Source: Flemingiibacterium sp964603455 (GTDB lineage: Bacteria > Bacillota > Clostridia > Oscillospirales > CAG-272). From it: a stretch of 64,000 nucleotides of DNA. How positions within the stretch are numbered: the stretch's first letter is position 1; each line of letters starts with the position of its first letter. The DNA lies in NCBI GenBank assembly GCA_964603455.1, contig CAZRVL010000004.1, positions 3,611 through 67,610 on the forward strand, given 5' to 3'. Shown here piece after piece: positions 57,367-64,000 of this stretch. The notes under the pieces were generated by a model. It did no database searches. It saw nothing but the letters and a program-made list of their open reading frames with translations, and was not told where the DNA came from. The position numbers and the translations under genes were made by a program.

Positions 57367-57810
57367 TTACTTTGTTCCTGTTGAGCCGAAACCACCTGCT
57401 CCGCGTATAGTCTCGTCAAGCTCATCCGATTTTATGAAATTTGCAGTCAGCACCGGAATGAACATCAGTTGTGCAATTCTTTCACACGGTTCTAAAATGA
57501 TTTCTGTATCTCCATGATTTATCATTGCGGCGCAAATCTCACCACGATAATCACTGTCGATTACTCCGATTCCGTTCGAAAGCGTCAATCCACGCTTAGA
57601 GGCAAGCCCGCTTCTGGCACAAAGTATTGCGACAACATCCGAGGTTTCTGGGGCTATTGCAATGCCGGTCGGAATTAACTTGCGCTCATTTGGCGATATT
57701 TTTATTGGCTCGTCACCCGAATATCTCAGGTCAACCGCTGCCGAGCCTTCTGTTGCATATGATGGGATTTGAACATCATCGCGAAGTACTTTAATTTTTA
57801 CATTTATCAT
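57367..57810 (-). CDS. dut: dUTP diphosphatase
   Basis: 147 residues from ATG 57810; a TTG at 57837 could add nine residues but has a poorly placed ribosome site. The five trimeric-dUTPase motifs are present: AAVDLRYSG (1), ARSGLASKRGLTL (2), GVIDSDYRGEI (3), RIAQLMFIPV (4) and GAGGFGSTG (5). The enzyme keeps uracil out of DNA and supplies dUMP. It lies in a dut-DUF4321-maf row downstream of the U32 peptidase gene. Confidence 0.96.
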   Translation of the reverse strand: MINVKIKVLRDDVQIPSYATEGSAAVDLRYSGDEPIKISPNERKLIPTGIAIAPETSDVVAILCARSGLASKRGLTLSNGIGVIDSDYRGEICAAMINHGDTEIILEPCERIAQLMFIPVLTANFIKSDELDETIRGAGGFGSTGTK

Positions 57811-57859
57811 TAATTTTACTACCGTAACGTTTGCCAAAAAAGCAAAGTTCCCTTCTTTT

Positions 57860-59932
57860 TTAATTCTTTATTCGCCTGACTGATGTATTGGGGGGAATAC
57901 AATTGTCGTAAGCATTTACAATGTCAGAAATGCTTTCATTTGTGAATATATAATGCATACCATTTATCTGCGAAAGTTCGCTCTTGCGATCTGCCATGTA
58001 TATAGGTACACTGTTATATATAATATTGCGGTGCTTCCATGCGCGAGTCATTGGAAATTCTGTATTGGTTCGATCTATAAGCGGTAGAAAACCTCGTTTT
58101 TGGCATTGATCGCACGAATATATATCGCGTATGCAGCATTTTTCGAGTGTCATAAGCGGTATTTTTCCGTAAACTACCGCTGAGATATTTAGGTCACGCA
58201 GCTGAGGAAGTGTTAATTCAGGGGATGCTATGAAATCTTCAAAACCTAAGGAAATAAGACTGTCGATAGTCCAACTATTGTAAATATTGAGTCTGAAATC
58301 GCCATGAATGTTAAATCCGTATTTTTTCGCCAAAGCTATATGACCGATATTGGATACAAGTGCATGCTGTATTTCTGCATTTTTTGCTTTTTGCAAAAGC
58401 GTTTCAACTTCGGCAATTTCTGAATCAAATATTACAGGCGGAAGTATTACTCCATTTGCATAAGTACCACGCTCAAGTTTTTCAAGTGGCACAAAAATAA
58501 TGTTAAATCCCGAATTTTCAGGTATATCGGCATTTTTCGGAAATTCAATCCGCGCAGTCTTTAATGGCTTAAACTTTGGAATTGTCGGCGATTCAAGCAC
58601 TTTAGGCAATGAAATGTATTCACGATCAATGGTTAAATTTTCAATCAACAGCCTGCTTTCTAATACTTCAACAGCTTCGCGCCGCAGACGATTCAATACA
58701 GATACCGGAATTATAAGACCGTCTTCAATATCAATATTGACTTTACCGGGCTTAAAGCTTGTTCCGCCGAGTTTTGTGAGTTTTTCGGTTACTGATTCTG
58801 CCGTAAGCGGACATTTTTCGGCTTTTTCGGGTATTTGACCAAACAGATTTATCTGAATATCACCGCATGACATCGTTAGCTTCATCGGAATATCGGCTTT
58901 TATTTCTGCCGAAATATCGATCTCGTTAAGTGACGACTTTCGATTTTTCTCAATCCTTGCGGCTATCAGCTTTTTGTAATCAGGCAAGGCTGTTTTTTCG
59001 GATCGATTTGATTTTGTTGCCTGTTTATCGGATTCTGTGCGAATGCCGAGCATGGATTTATTGATTTTTTTTGTGAAATATCCGTCTGTAAAACCGCTTC
59101 TTGAAAATATTCTGCGAAGTGTCTCTATTTCATCCGGAGTTGCCGAACGATTTTCGTCTATGAGCTTTCTGTAAACTGATGTTACGCCATATACGTATTC
59201 CGGTGATTTCATTCGTCCCTCGATTTTCAGCGATGCGATTTTCAACTTTAAAATTTCGGGAATGTGCTCTGCAAGGCAAATATCCTTTAGGCTGAGCGCA
59301 TAGCTTTTTTTGCCTGTATCCGTTTGATATTGAAGACGACAGGGCTGAGCGCATTCTCCTCGGTTTCCGCTGCGTCCGCCGATCATTGAGCTTGCCAGAC
59401 ATTGACCTGATTGTGAAACACAGATCGCTCCGTGTATGAATATTTCGGTTTCAATAGGCGATCTTTCGCATAGAATCGATATGTCATCAAGCGAAAGCTC
59501 GCGTGCGGCGACCATTCTCGAAAAGCCGAGTTTTTGAATCTCACAGGCGGCAAAGGAATTATGTCCTGCGACCTGAGTGCTTGCGTGCAACTCAAGCTTC
59601 GGAAAATATTTATGTATCAGGGAGGCTGCGCCGAGATCGGCAACTATGAGTGCGTCCGCGCCAAGCGTGTAAAGTTCTTCTACTGTTTTTAAAAGCTCAT
59701 ACATTTCACGTGTGTGGACGAGGGTATTCATAGTGATATTTGTTTTTACGCCTGCATCCTTGCAAAGCTTTATCGCTTCAGAAAGTGTATCACCTGCGAA
59801 ATTTTTTGCGTTCATCCGCGCATTGAAGGCAGACGTGCCGAAATATACCGCGTCTGCGCCTGCCGCTACAGCGGCTTTCAGAGCTTCGGGAGTTCCTGCC
59901 GGTGCAAGGAGCTCGGGATAATTTTTTTTCAT
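57860..59932 (-). CDS. U32-family peptidase (RlhA/DUF3656 type)
   Basis: 690 residues. The N-terminal U32 domain (about 1-250) begins PELLAPAGTPEALKAAVAAGADAVYFG and holds the Cys-bearing motif EIFIHGAICVSQSGQCLASS and GNRGECAQPCRLQY, thought to bind an Fe-S cluster. Then DUF3656-type and C-terminal collagenase-like domains (about 380-690) with a late Cys pair CDQCQ. E. coli RlhA of this type hydroxylates C2501 of 23S rRNA, so an RNA-modifying role is more likely than proteolysis. Its start has only a weak ribosome site. Confidence 0.9.
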   Translation of the reverse strand: MKKNYPELLAPAGTPEALKAAVAAGADAVYFGTSAFNARMNAKNFAGDTLSEAIKLCKDAGVKTNITMNTLVHTREMYELLKTVEELYTLGADALIVADLGAASLIHKYFPKLELHASTQVAGHNSFAACEIQKLGFSRMVAARELSLDDISILCERSPIETEIFIHGAICVSQSGQCLASSMIGGRSGNRGECAQPCRLQYQTDTGKKSYALSLKDICLAEHIPEILKLKIASLKIEGRMKSPEYVYGVTSVYRKLIDENRSATPDEIETLRRIFSRSGFTDGYFTKKINKSMLGIRTESDKQATKSNRSEKTALPDYKKLIAARIEKNRKSSLNEIDISAEIKADIPMKLTMSCGDIQINLFGQIPEKAEKCPLTAESVTEKLTKLGGTSFKPGKVNIDIEDGLIIPVSVLNRLRREAVEVLESRLLIENLTIDREYISLPKVLESPTIPKFKPLKTARIEFPKNADIPENSGFNIIFVPLEKLERGTYANGVILPPVIFDSEIAEVETLLQKAKNAEIQHALVSNIGHIALAKKYGFNIHGDFRLNIYNSWTIDSLISLGFEDFIASPELTLPQLRDLNISAVVYGKIPLMTLEKCCIRDIYSCDQCQKRGFLPLIDRTNTEFPMTRAWKHRNIIYNSVPIYMADRKSELSQINGMHYIFTNESISDIVNAYDNCIPPNTSVRRIKN

Positions 59933-59960
59933 GTTTTACTCGATTTTTTTAATTTTTCTC

Positions 59961-59989
59961 TTGCAATTTTCCGCTGTACAATGTATAAT
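59961..59989 (+). promoter_or_regulatory. Predicted proB promoter
   Basis: TTGCAA, 17 bp, TATAAT. The divergent U32 gene has an extended -10 TATAAT (on the minus strand, ATTATA at about 60017) in the same gap. Confidence 0.6.
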
Positions 59990-60114
59990 ATATAGTAAGC
60001 GTGATTCTTATTATAATATTATACCGCAAATTTTTGATTTTGAAAACACACATAGCGGAATGTTAACAAAAATATAACTTATTCCCGCAGGATCGCAAGG
60101 AGATTAATTAAAAA

Positions 60115-60912
60115 ATGAGCATTTTGGAAAAGCAGGCAAGGATAGTTGTAAAGATCGGTTCGAACACATTGACTCATTCGAGCGGAAATTTGAATCTTCG
60201 CAGGATGGAAACTCTGGTAAGGACATTGGCGGATTTTAAGAATGAGGGGCATGAGGTCGTTTTGGTAAGCTCCGGAGCAGTCGCTGCCGGTATTTCTAAG
60301 GTACAGCTCGGCAGAAGACCTGAATCTACCGAAGAAAAGCAGGCACTTGCCGCTGTTGGACAGGCAGAGCTTATGCAGGTGTATGAGCGTTTGTTCGCCG
60401 CGTATGGTCATACTGTTGCACAGATACTCATGACGAAGGATGTTATTGATGATGAGATCAGACGTGAGGCGGTCGAAAACACATTCAGAGAGCTTTTAAA
60501 GCTCGGAGTTATACCGATAGTAAACGAGAATGACTCGGTTTCGAGCGAGGAGTTGAAATTCGGAGGAAATGATACGCTTTCGGCATATGTTGCGCTGGTC
60601 TGCAAGGCTGACATACTGATAAATATGTCGGATATTGAAGGACTTTACGATTCAGACCCGAGGTCGAATCCGGATGCCAGACTCATAACACGAGTGGATA
60701 AGATAGATGACAAGATATTGTCATATGCGGGTGGTGCTGGAACCGATCGCGGAACCGGCGGTATGATAACGAAGCTCCGAGCAGCCGAGATAGTCACGAA
60801 TGCCGGGATACCGATGCTTATAGTAAACGGAAAGTCACCCGATATACTCTACAAAATAAGCGATGGCTATCACATCGGTACATATTTTGCCGCACAGCAC
60901 GACAATACTTGA
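60115..60912 (+). CDS. proB: Glutamate 5-kinase
   Basis: 265 residues: the amino-acid-kinase domain only, without the C-terminal PUA domain found in E. coli, as is usual in Firmicutes. It has VVKIGSNTLT (about 11), VSSGAVAAGI (about 53-62), IVNENDSVSSEELKFGGNDTLSA (about 135-157) and GTGGMITKL (about 212). It starts proline synthesis by phosphorylating glutamate. proA is not adjacent; instead a decayed gene follows. AAGGAG lies 12 nt upstream. Confidence 0.95.
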   Translation: MSILEKQARIVVKIGSNTLTHSSGNLNLRRMETLVRTLADFKNEGHEVVLVSSGAVAAGISKVQLGRRPESTEEKQALAAVGQAELMQVYERLFAAYGHTVAQILMTKDVIDDEIRREAVENTFRELLKLGVIPIVNENDSVSSEELKFGGNDTLSAYVALVCKADILINMSDIEGLYDSDPRSNPDARLITRVDKIDDKILSYAGGAGTDRGTGGMITKLRAAEIVTNAGIPMLIVNGKSPDILYKISDGYHIGTYFAAQHDNT

Positions 60913-60958
60913 CAGGACGATCCGGTAAGTTATACAAAAATCGCACTGAGATTTGCTT

Positions 60959-61599
60959 GATCTGCCGCACGGCGAAGACACGAGCGGTGCAGCGCTGCAA
61001 TTCGCAATACCGAAGGATTCGAACAACATAGAGGTGGCATGGGAGTTTGTTCAACTTATATAGACTATCAAAACGATGAATACACAAGTATGTATTCTGA
61101 GATCTCTGCCGATGACCGGAGTGCATTGAGTAAAATAAAAAACATTCCGGGCTTTCTGTGTTCATGGGAGTCGGCAAATGCTCTGCTTAGGATATTTGAT
61201 GAAACACATTCGACCGTTACCATTACAGAATATGATGACGGAAGTGCAATGTATTCAATTTCAGGTATATTCTTCCAAAATTACGTGAATGAGCTACAGG
61301 ATTAAGTGTATGTGCTTGACGAATCTTATCGCGAACTGGAATTTCTTTTAAAATATTCAAAGAAGCAGAGTGCTTACACATATGCACAAAATGTCACAGC
61401 GATATATAGTGAATTTACCGATGATAAGTTTGCTGCATTCAGAAAAATATTCTCAGGGAAGTGCATATTGTGGTCGGATGATACCGAGACTTTGAATATC
61501 ATATATGAGGAGGCAGACGCATATTTCAGCGGCTCGGCTTCACTTGATGATACGGTAAAAATGATCAACGATCGAGTCAATACACGCATAAACGAATAA
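60959..61599 (+). pseudogene. Remnant of an ABC-transporter solute-binding protein gene (C-terminal part)
   Basis: In one frame, DLPHGEDTSGAALQFAIPKD and then NIEVAWEFVQLI (60959-61067) resembles the late region of extracellular sugar-binding proteins. The reading then shifts frame to 61039-61305 and continues, after an in-frame TAA at 61303, through 61306-61599, which ends IYEEADAYFSGSASLDDTVKMINDRVNTRINE (in parts), the typical C-terminus of that family. So at least one frameshift and one stop interrupt it, and the N-terminal half is absent next to the proB stop. The two open pieces (88 and 97 codons) are unlikely to be genes in themselves. Confidence 0.75.
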
Positions 61600-61600
61600 C

Positions 61601-61643
61601 AAAAAAGAGATTTCCGAAATATTGCTTCGGAAATCTCTTTTTT
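61601..61643. terminator. Bidirectional intrinsic terminator
   Basis: AAAAAAGAGATTTCCGAA / TTCGGAAATCTCTTTTTT, an 18-bp stem with a 7-nt loop, between the pseudogene and the converging CBM9-like gene. Confidence 0.93.
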
Positions 61644-61662
61644 GAAAGGAAATATGTTTGGT

Positions 61663-62520
61663 TTATCTGCGCTTCGATACAGTATATGCTGCACCTGCCG
61701 AAATTATCAATGCGGCTATCGAAAGTCCGACAAGGTCGGGAGTCTGTGCGGCTGCGGTAGGCTTCACGGCGACCTTATCAGCTGCGCCGAGTGTGAGCAT
61801 TGCTGCACCGATGTCACTGCCGTTCCAACCGTTTCCGTCAGTTTTAACATAAGAAGCGACCCCACCGACATCTGCATATACGAAGGAAAGACCGAGCTGA
61901 GTTCCTTCGGCTATTTTCGTGTCTGAAGTGGTTATTGCAGATGTATCGACAAGGACAGTTGACCACGGTATAGCAACTTCCATAATGTATCCGCTATCAG
62001 CATACTTTGTGGAATAGCCCTTACATTCGGGAGTTACGATAACGCCGTCTCCGAGCTTACTGCGCCATACAACCGGCATCTTGTCTTCGGAAAAGCCAAT
62101 GGTGAAGCATACTGGGCTCATGCTCGTGACCTTATACTCAGGATTTATGAATACCTGGATGCAGTCAGCCTTTGAGAACCATGCAGCTGTTTCATCAGCT
62201 GTCTGAGACGGGGATTTGTCTCCCTTTACTTCAACTGCCATATAAAGGTTTTCGTCATCCCATGCGAACTTATATTTGACACTGAGGTCGGGATCTATCG
62301 CATGACCGCTGACCCAGGTCTGAGGATTCAAGCGAGAGTCTGTAAGGCTTATGAAATCCCCGGAACCATATTCGTTTTCAGAGATGACACCATCGAATTT
62401 TGGTGCTGTAGTGAGCTTTGAAGCTTTGAATTCAGCGGATTTTTGTGCCGCAGATGCAGGGAGGATAAGAGATGTTCCGATAAGTGCGGCTGTGAGAAGA
62501 GCGAGAAGAGATCTTTTCAT
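61663..62520 (-). CDS. Secreted CBM9/DOMON-like sugar-binding protein with C-terminal membrane anchor
   Basis: 285 residues. Signal peptide MKRSLLALLTAALIGTSLIL, cleaved near PASA-A. The mature domain (about 30-240) has APKFDGVISENEYGSG at the start and DENLYMAVEVKGD, WFSKADCIQVFINPE, EVAIPWSTVLVD: the CBM9_1 family, a beta-sandwich that binds sugars or xylan ends. The C-terminus VGLSIAALIISAGAAYTVSKRR is a transmembrane anchor with basic tail, with no LPXTG. AGGAG is upstream. It is divergent from an AraC gene likely to control it. Confidence 0.85.
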   Translation of the reverse strand: MKRSLLALLTAALIGTSLILPASAAQKSAEFKASKLTTAPKFDGVISENEYGSGDFISLTDSRLNPQTWVSGHAIDPDLSVKYKFAWDDENLYMAVEVKGDKSPSQTADETAAWFSKADCIQVFINPEYKVTSMSPVCFTIGFSEDKMPVVWRSKLGDGVIVTPECKGYSTKYADSGYIMEVAIPWSTVLVDTSAITTSDTKIAEGTQLGLSFVYADVGGVASYVKTDGNGWNGSDIGAAMLTLGAADKVAVKPTAAAQTPDLVGLSIAALIISAGAAYTVSKRR

Positions 62521-62569
62521 TGTTTTTTCTCCTATTTTTGATTAATGTTCTCACTTATGAGACATATTA

Positions 62570-62598
62570 ATTCTAACATATTACGGATGGATAATCAA
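62570..62598 (-). promoter_or_regulatory. Predicted promoter of the CBM9-like gene
   Basis: Minus strand TTGATT, 17-bp spacer, TAGAAT, about 50 bp upstream of the start. Confidence 0.7.
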
Positions 62599-62602
62599 TG
62601 AC

Positions 62603-62637
62603 TTAATTTTGCGTCATAGTGATTTATTTTTGCGTAC
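62603..62637 (-). promoter_or_regulatory. Tandem direct repeat, candidate AraC operator
   Basis: TTAATTTTGCGT (62603-62614) and TTATTTTTGCGT (62624-62635), 11 of 12 bases alike, spaced 21 bp. Two same-direction sites two helical turns apart are typical of AraC-family binding. The pair lies between the divergent promoters. Confidence 0.6.
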
Positions 62638-62640
62638 AAC

Positions 62641-62669
62641 TTGACATACTGATTTTTGTATGATATAAT
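62641..62669 (+). promoter_or_regulatory. Predicted promoter of the AraC gene
   Basis: TTGACA (62641-62646), 17-bp spacer, TATAAT (62664-62669). Confidence 0.88.
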
Positions 62670-62696
62670 AAATCATATCTTTGGAGGTGATGTGCT

Positions 62697-63746
62697 TTGG
62701 ATATAAAAAAGGAATTTGATGATCTGGTCGAAAATCATATTTGCCGTGAGCGAGCGATAGACTATTCAGATCCTAATGAGCTTGCTGAGTATCTTTCGGA
62801 ATTTCTGCCGATAGAGGGCTTCTTAAAGCAGCTATTTGAAATGAATCGCAATATACGCCATGCACTGTGGGATTTTGACGAATTGTACAGCGAAAAAAGC
62901 GGTTTCCGTGATCCTTCGAGTATAAGCGTGGCGCGTCATTTTAGATATGACACGCATATCGAGCATTCACATAATTTCTTTCAGCTAAATTATATTTATG
63001 CGGGGAGCGGGAATTTAACAGTCGGCGATGAGAGCATAGCTGTTGAAAACGGCGATTTTTTGTTGATCGCACCAAAGGTTAGTCACAATATAGAAATATT
63101 CAATGATGAATGTGTTTTGATAAAATACTATATAAGATGCTCGACCTTCGAAAGGACATTTTTTGAATGGCTCAGCGAAAATAATATTTTGTCTGAGTTT
63201 TTCAGACGGTCGCTTTTTGGTGGTGAGACAGGGAAGTATATACTGTTTCACACCTGCAACGACAATCTTACGAGAGAACTAGTATTAAAACTTTATGCGG
63301 AGCTCATGGGTCATAAGGATTACTACCGTATAGTCAGTGAATCGCTGCTCACAGAGCTTTTCTGCCGTCTTGTACGCGAAAATATGGAAAATGTCAAGAC
63401 AGAGCTCGACATGAGCCACGGAGTCACGATAGGTGCACTTATCGGATATATACAGATAAATTACAGAAAGATAACACTTGATGATGCGGCGGCATGGTCA
63501 GGATATTCGAAAGCGCATCTGTGCCGTTTAATACAAAGATCTACCGGTCGGACTTTTACCGATATACTGAATGAAACTCGGATAAATTCCGCGGCAGTGC
63601 TGCTTACCTCAACCGATATGAATATAGCAACCGTAGGTTATCATGTTGGCTACAATTCATATGAGCATTTTTACAGGATGTTCAAAAGGTACATGAAAAT
63701 GACTCCCGGCGAATACTGCGAGAGGGCAGAATGTGACAAAAAGTAA
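62697..63746 (+). CDS. AraC-family transcriptional regulator
   Basis: 349 residues from a TTG start at 62697, supported by GGAGGTGA 7 nt upstream. The N-terminal half has a cupin sensor with HFRYDTHIEHSHNFFQLNYIYAGSGNLTVG and APKVSHNIEIF (about 80-140). Two C-terminal helix-turn-helix motifs: ITLDDAAAWSGYSKAHLCRLIQRSTGRTF and MNIATVGYHVGYNSYEHFYRMFKRYMKMTPGEY (in parts). Its divergent neighbour is a secreted sugar-binding protein, so a carbohydrate-response role is likely. It may also bind its own promoter. Confidence 0.92.
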   Translation: MDIKKEFDDLVENHICRERAIDYSDPNELAEYLSEFLPIEGFLKQLFEMNRNIRHALWDFDELYSEKSGFRDPSSISVARHFRYDTHIEHSHNFFQLNYIYAGSGNLTVGDESIAVENGDFLLIAPKVSHNIEIFNDECVLIKYYIRCSTFERTFFEWLSENNILSEFFRRSLFGGETGKYILFHTCNDNLTRELVLKLYAELMGHKDYYRIVSESLLTELFCRLVRENMENVKTELDMSHGVTIGALIGYIQINYRKITLDDAAAWSGYSKAHLCRLIQRSTGRTFTDILNETRINSAAVLLTSTDMNIATVGYHVGYNSYEHFYRMFKRYMKMTPGEYCERAECDKK

Positions 63747-63773
63747 AATTTCGATTTTTTTTCAAAAACCCCT

Positions 63774-63801
63774 TGACAAACAGGAAAAAATGTGGTATAA
63801 T
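63774..63801 (+). promoter_or_regulatory. Predicted tRNA-Ser promoter
   Basis: TTGACA, 16-bp spacer, TATAAT with GTGG before it; about 22 bp upstream of the tRNA. Confidence 0.85.
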
Positions 63802-63823
63802 ATCAAAGTAATAAACAGACTAT

Positions 63824-63915
63824 GGAGAAGTCGCCTAGTTGGTCGAGGGCGCACGATTGGAAATCGTGTAGGCCTTAAAAGGGTCTCCAGAGTTCGAATC
63901 TCTGCTTCTCCGCCA
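63824..63915 (+). tRNA. tRNA-Ser (GGA anticodon)
   Basis: 92 nt including an encoded CCA. Acceptor GGAGAAG pairs with CTTCTCC; the D arm has the GTTGGTCGA loop region; anticodon stem-loop CACGATT-GGA-AATCGTG; a long class-II variable arm (GGCCTTAAAAGGGTCTCC); TPsiC arm AGAGTTCGAATCTCT. The long variable arm and GGA anticodon identify serine (codons UCC/UCU). Confidence 0.97.
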
Positions 63916-63916
63916 C

Positions 63917-63946
63917 AAACAGCCTTGAGTATTCAAGGCTGTTTTT
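63917..63946 (+). terminator. Terminator after tRNA-Ser
   Basis: CAGCCTTGA-GTAT-TCAAGGCTG with AAA before and five T after. Confidence 0.9.
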
Positions 63947-63968
63947 CATTTTCTCTGTATCCGAAAAG

Positions 63969-64000
63969 CATCCCTATTGCCGCTTACGGCAATAGGGATG
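63969..64000. repeat. Perfect inverted repeat at the right edge
   Basis: CATCCCTATTGCCG-CTTA-CGGCAATAGGGATG, 14-bp arms. On the minus strand it is followed by CTTTTC, so it is most likely a terminator of a gene beyond the window; the right side is cut off. Confidence 0.6.

Noticed and set aside
59700..59715. CATTTCACGTGTGTGG, a half parS
   Set aside because: Only one half of the palindrome is present, within the U32 coding sequence.
1..64000. Mobile elements, prophage or CRISPR
   Set aside because: No transposase, integrase or regularly spaced repeats were found on either strand.

Overview
The window looks like the chromosomal origin region of a Gram-positive, spore-forming member of the Clostridia (Oscillospirales/Eubacteriales-like). 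The evidence is the dnaA-dnaN-recF-remB-gyrB-gyrA order, soj/spo0J plus a second ParB of the Noc type, two perfect copies of the Firmicutes parS site, jag, spoIIE and a PUA-less proB. I see no phage genes, IS elements, CRISPR array or rRNA.

Layout. 1-12.9 kb (all minus): 5' part of rimO, recX, recA, a lipoprotein, gyrA, gyrB, remB, recF, dnaN, dnaA. The dnaN-dnaA gap (10.8-11.4 kb) carries an origin with DnaA boxes and a DnaA-trio array beside an AT-rich tract. 13.0-18.2 kb (plus): rpmH, rnpA, yidD, yidC, jag, mnmE. 18.2-36.1 kb is almost wholly minus: MORN and membrane proteins, serS, spo0J, soj, parS, noc-like parB, rsmG, mnmG, a WG-repeat protein, rlmH, yycJ-like MBL gene, galK-like, cinA (with a second parS inside it), a LysR regulator and glyA. 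Within it, mnmG-rsmG-noc-soj-spo0J-serS have the canonical order but are flipped, as if the block had been inverted next to mnmE. 36.1-38.8 kb: a MinD-like ATPase behind a long leader, a methylglyoxal-synthase-fold protein that lacks catalytic residues, and an esterase.

38.9-44.5 kb is the most interesting part: an iron-linked cluster that looks like a ferrosome (Fez) locus. It has a FeoB-associated/HMA fusion protein, an AraC regulator, a 26-residue membrane peptide, a FezA-like small membrane protein (DUF6110 type), a P1B-6-type metal ATPase (FezB-like, SCA motif in the transport helix), then DUF2325, DUF3793 and flavodoxin genes. Three copies of a GTTAG-N6-CTAA(C/T) palindrome lie in its two leader regions and nowhere else that I noticed in the window.

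45-60 kb is housekeeping: the bifurcating transhydrogenase nfnAB, spoIIE, nth, a MarR regulator, ymdB-like, Gfo/Idh/MocA oxidoreductase, rarA, recG, maf, dut, U32 peptidase. 60-64 kb: proB, a decayed solute-binding-protein remnant, a secreted CBM9-like protein divergent from an AraC regulator with a tandem direct-repeat operator between them, and tRNA-Ser(GGA).

Many promoters share an extended -10 of the form TGGTATAAT. The left edge cuts rimO; the right edge ends inside or just after an inverted repeat.
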